From NCBI GenBank assembly GCA_964542435.1, contig CAZIVE010000098.1, positions 1 to 9,383 on the forward strand: DNA of 9,383 nt, written 5' to 3'. Every line of letters begins with the position of its first letter. Position 1 is the first letter of the stretch. A program made the position numbers and the translations under genes. Below are positions 6,668 to 9,383 of the stretch, in pieces. The notes beneath the pieces were generated by a model, which did not search any database, had not been told where the DNA came from, and saw only the letters and a list, made by a program, of their open reading frames with translations. The DNA is from CAZIVE01 sp964542435 (GTDB lineage: Bacteria; Bacteroidota; Bacteroidia; Bacteroidales; Tannerellaceae).

Positions 6668-8545
6668 ATGAAGTTCGATTATGATGTAATAGTTGTGGGC
6701 GCAGGTCATGCAGGCTGCGAGGCCGCCGCTGCCGCCGCAAACCTCGGATCTCAGACATTGCTGATCACAATGGATATGACGAAAGTCGCACAGATGAGCT
6801 GCAATCCGGCTGTCGGCGGAATTGCCAAAGGACAGATCGTCCGCGAAATCGATGCGATGGGCGGATACATGGGATTGGTCACAGACAAGACGGCGCTGCA
6901 GTTCCGAATGCTGAACAAGAGCAAAGGTCCGGCCATGTGGAGTCCGCGTGCACAAAGCAGCAGAAGCGAGTTTGTAGCCGAATGGCGAAGAGTGCTCGAA
7001 AACATTCCTAATCTCTATCTATGGCAAGATCTGGTGAAAGAAATCCTGGTAGAAGAGGGCAGAGTCTGCGGTGTTCGCACCGGAATGAACGTGGAGTTTC
7101 ATGCCGGAGCCGTTGTCCTTACGAACGGAACCTTCCTCAACGGATTACTGCATATCGGACATACGCAGATACGTGGCGGACGCATCTCGGAACCTGCCGC
7201 TACCGGATTGACGGAGCAATTGGTTTCGTTAGGCATTTCCTCCAGCCGTATGAAGACCGGAACGCCCGTACGAATCGATGGAAGAAGCGTGCATTTCGAA
7301 GAGATGTCCGTGCAGGCAGGAGAGAACGACTTCCACAAATTCAGTTTTCTGCCCGGTTCGAAAAGAATGCTGAAGCAGATGTGTTGCTATACGACCTACA
7401 CCAATCCCGCCTGTCACGAAATATTGCGCCAGGGATTGCCCGATTCACCGTTGTATAATGGAGAAATCAAGAGCATCGGTCCGCGTTATTGTCCGAGTAT
7501 CGAGACAAAGATTGTAACGTTCGCAGACAAGTCGCAGCACCAGCTGTTCCTGGAACCGGAAGGCGAAGACTCGCAAGAATACTATCTGAACGGCTTTTCA
7601 TCATCCCTTCCTATAAACATTCAGCTAAAAGCATTGCAAGCGATACCGGCCTTTCGCGATGTACAAATCTATCGTCCGGGCTACGCTATCGAATACGATT
7701 ATTTTGATCCGACACAGCTAAAGCATAATCTGGAAACGAAAAAGATCAAAAATCTGTTCTTTGCCGGACAGATCAACGGAACGACCGGATACGAAGAAGC
7801 CGGCGGTCAAGGATTAATGGCAGGCATAAATGCACATCAGGCATGCAACGGATCGGAACCGTTTATCTTAGGCAGAGACGAAGCCTACATCGGCGTGCTG
7901 ATTGACGATCTGGTTACGAAAGGCGTGGACGAGCCCTATCGAATGTTTACGTCGAGAGCCGAATATCGAATTCTGTTGCGTCAAGACGATGCTGATATGC
8001 GTCTGACAGAACGAGCCCATGAATTGGGATTGGCAAAAGAAGATCGCTACGAACTGCTGAAAGAGAAACGAACTCATCGGGATAATCTGATTGCGTTTGC
8101 AGAGAATCTTTCGATCAAATCAAAAGATATCAACGAAGGATTGAGTCGATTGGGAACAGCCGAATTGGAGCATGGATGCAAATTGATCGATCTGATCCTT
8201 CGTCCGCAGCTTACCTTCGAAAATCTTTCTGCGTTGATTCCGGAGCTGAAAGAGGAGATGGATAAGATTCCATCGGAGAGGAAAGAGGAGATCATTGAAG
8301 CAGCAGAGATTCAGATCAAATATAGCGGATATATCAAACGCGAAAGAATCATCGCAGACAAGATAAACAGATTGGAGAATATCCGAATCAAAGGAAAGTT
8401 CGACTACAATACGATCCAATCGTTATCGACAGAAGCTCGTCAAAAGCTGACACGAATCGATCCCGATACCATTGCTCAGGCAAGCCGTATCCCAGGGATC
8501 TCGCCCAACGACATCAACATACTTTTGGTGTTAAGCGGACGATGA
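6668..8545 (+). CDS. mnmG: tRNA uridine-5-carboxymethylaminomethyl(34) synthesis enzyme MnmG (GidA)
   Basis: This complete 625-residue protein is of the usual length for the family. With its partner MnmE it adds the carboxymethylaminomethyl group to C5 of the wobble uridine (U34) of certain tRNAs, using FAD, NADH, a methylene-folate and glycine, in the cytoplasm. The N-terminal FAD-binding loop GAGHAG is at residues 11-16. Cys45 in SCNPAVGG and Cys275 in GPRYCPSIETK match the two functional cysteines of the E. coli enzyme (Cys47 and Cys277). The second family signature, AGQINGTTGYEEAGGQG, is at about 366-382. The helical C-terminal domain that contacts MnmE and tRNA is intact, ending with IQSLSTEARQKL and SRIPGISPNDI. 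The start ATG gives the expected N-terminus MKFDYDVIVVG; only a weak AAAGG precedes it. It is followed after 92 bp by uvrC on the same strand, with no terminator visible between them. Confidence 0.97.
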   Translation: MKFDYDVIVVGAGHAGCEAAAAAANLGSQTLLITMDMTKVAQMSCNPAVGGIAKGQIVREIDAMGGYMGLVTDKTALQFRMLNKSKGPAMWSPRAQSSRSEFVAEWRRVLENIPNLYLWQDLVKEILVEEGRVCGVRTGMNVEFHAGAVVLTNGTFLNGLLHIGHTQIRGGRISEPAATGLTEQLVSLGISSSRMKTGTPVRIDGRSVHFEEMSVQAGENDFHKFSFLPGSKRMLKQMCCYTTYTNPACHEILRQGLPDSPLYNGEIKSIGPRYCPSIETKIVTFADKSQHQLFLEPEGEDSQEYYLNGFSSSLPINIQLKALQAIPAFRDVQIYRPGYAIEYDYFDPTQLKHNLETKKIKNLFFAGQINGTTGYEEAGGQGLMAGINAHQACNGSEPFILGRDEAYIGVLIDDLVTKGVDEPYRMFTSRAEYRILLRQDDADMRLTERAHELGLAKEDRYELLKEKRTHRDNLIAFAENLSIKSKDINEGLSRLGTAELEHGCKLIDLILRPQLTFENLSALIPELKEEMDKIPSERKEEIIEAAEIQIKYSGYIKRERIIADKINRLENIRIKGKFDYNTIQSLSTEARQKLTRIDPDTIAQASRIPGISPNDINILLVLSGR

Positions 8546-8555
8546 ATCCGTAGAA

Positions 8556-8571
8556 TGTTCCACGTGAAACA
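8556..8571. promoter_or_regulatory. parS: parS centromere site (predicted ParB-binding site)
   Basis: TGTTCCACGTGAAACA is an exact 16-of-16 match to the bacterial chromosomal parS consensus TGTTNCACGTGAAACA known from Bacillus subtilis and found widely in bacteria. It lies 10 bp after the mnmG stop codon, in the mnmG-uvrC gap rather than inside a gene. In many bacteria gidA/mnmG lies near the replication origin and parAB, so the location fits. ParB binding here is predicted from sequence only. Confidence 0.78.
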
Positions 8572-8637
8572 GATTGAAGTGTAAAGAAATGATTTAGAGA
8601 TAATAAGGCTAAATTTGAAGAAGATAAAGAAGCAGAA

Positions 8638-9383
8638 GTGAACAACTGGAGCGAACATATTAAGACGATACTTTCGGCTATTCCGGAGAAGCCGGGAAGC
8701 TATCAGTACTACGACGATAAGGGAAAGATCATCTATGTCGGTAAAGCGAAGAATCTCAAGAAAAGGGTCTCGCAATACTTCTTCAAAGAACAGCAATCGG
8801 ACAAAACGAGAGTTCTTGTAAAGCAGATTCGGGACATCAAATACATTATTGTGGACACCGAAGAGGAGGCACTGCTACTTGAAAATAACTTGATCAAACA
8901 GTTTCGTCCTCGATACAATGTGTTGCTCAAAGACGATAAGACCTATCCATCGATTGTAGTAAAAAATGAGTATTACCCAAGAATATATCAGACAAGGAAC
9001 ATCGTGAAGGATGGTTCTGCTTACTACGGACCCTACGCAAATGTCTATATTGCGAAACTGATGCTGCAGCTGATCAAGGAACTCTATCCACTACGAAGCT
9101 GTAAATTGCCGTTGACTCCGGAGAGTATTCAAGCAGGAAAATACAAAGTCTGTCTGGAATATCATATCAAACGATGCAAAGCACCTTGTATTGGCTTGGA
9201 AAGTCTGGAAGAATACCAGGAACATATAGGGATTATCAAGGAGATTCTGAAAGGCAACATATCGCAGGTAAGCAAAGTGCTGTACGAAAAGATGCAGAAG
9301 AAAGCGGAGGAATTGAAATACGAAGAGGCAGAAGAGTTGAAGGAGAAATACATAACGATTGAAAATTATCGTTCAAAGTCAAC
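8638..9383 (+). CDS. uvrC: Excinuclease ABC subunit C (UvrC), N-terminal part, cut by right window edge
   Basis: The first 248 codons of UvrC are present. UvrC is the nuclease of nucleotide excision repair that cuts DNA on both sides of a lesion after UvrA and UvrB recognise it. The N-terminal GIY-YIG nuclease domain (about residues 14-95) contains PGSYQYY, YVGKAKNLKKRV with the conserved Arg43, and LLLENNLIK with the likely metal-binding Glu82. Cysteines 155, 172, 180 and 184 match the four-cysteine pattern reported to bind an iron-sulfur cluster in UvrC. A UVR motif that contacts UvrB lies at about 219-242 (KKAEELKYEEAEELKEKY). The start is taken as GTG at 8638: an in-frame TGA lies at 8590-8592, no in-frame ATG lies between, and the N-terminus MNNWSEHIKTILSAIPEKPGS then aligns with the family. 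The C-terminal RNase H-like nuclease and helix-hairpin-helix domains are outside the window. Confidence 0.93.
   Translation, partial: MNNWSEHIKTILSAIPEKPGSYQYYDDKGKIIYVGKAKNLKKRVSQYFFKEQQSDKTRVLVKQIRDIKYIIVDTEEEALLLENNLIKQFRPRYNVLLKDDKTYPSIVVKNEYYPRIYQTRNIVKDGSAYYGPYANVYIAKLMLQLIKELYPLRSCKLPLTPESIQAGKYKVCLEYHIKRCKAPCIGLESLEEYQEHIGIIKEILKGNISQVSKVLYEKMQKKAEELKYEEAEELKEKYITIENYRSKS

Overview
The window comes from a member of the Bacteroidota, most likely order Bacteroidales. The evidence is promoters of the phylum's own type (TTTG-like box, about 19 bp, TAnnTTTG), the lack of strong Shine-Dalgarno sequences before the genes, carbohydrate-active enzymes with lipoprotein or Sec signals, and Bacteroidales-like MnmG and UvrC sequences. 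I cannot name a genus.

Layout, left to right. Positions 1-749 (minus strand) hold the N-terminal 249 codons of a seven-helix membrane protein, probably an AraC-type regulator whose DNA-binding domain lies beyond the left edge. Positions 750-1056 contain its promoter and, on the plus strand, a compact unit with a strong promoter, a GNRA-capped hairpin and a rho-independent terminator, but no convincing ORF. This looks like a small RNA of about 115 nt. Positions 1057-6017 (minus strand) are a two-gene glycosidase operon: a secreted GH31 enzyme of alpha-xylosidase type (first gene) and a lipoprotein GH2 beta-galactosidase (second gene), 44 bp apart, with a good promoter at 6102-6133. Together they would suit trimming xylose and galactose from xyloglucan-type side chains, but no SusC/SusD pair or endoglucanase is visible, so the substrate is inferred.

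Positions 6018-6667 are a 650-bp divergent intergenic region. It has the glycosidase promoter, a degenerate parS-like site, two copies of an AT-rich repeat centred on the palindrome ACCATGGT, and two tandem promoter candidates for mnmG. Positions 6668-8545 (plus) are a complete mnmG (gidA), and 8638 to the right edge (plus) is the first 248 codons of uvrC. Between them, at 8556-8571, is an exact match to the parS centromere consensus.

The points most worth following up are the intact parS beside mnmG, the unannotated small RNA at the 3' end of the glycosidase operon, and the ACCATGGT repeat pair. I found no clear evidence of a wholly new multi-gene system.
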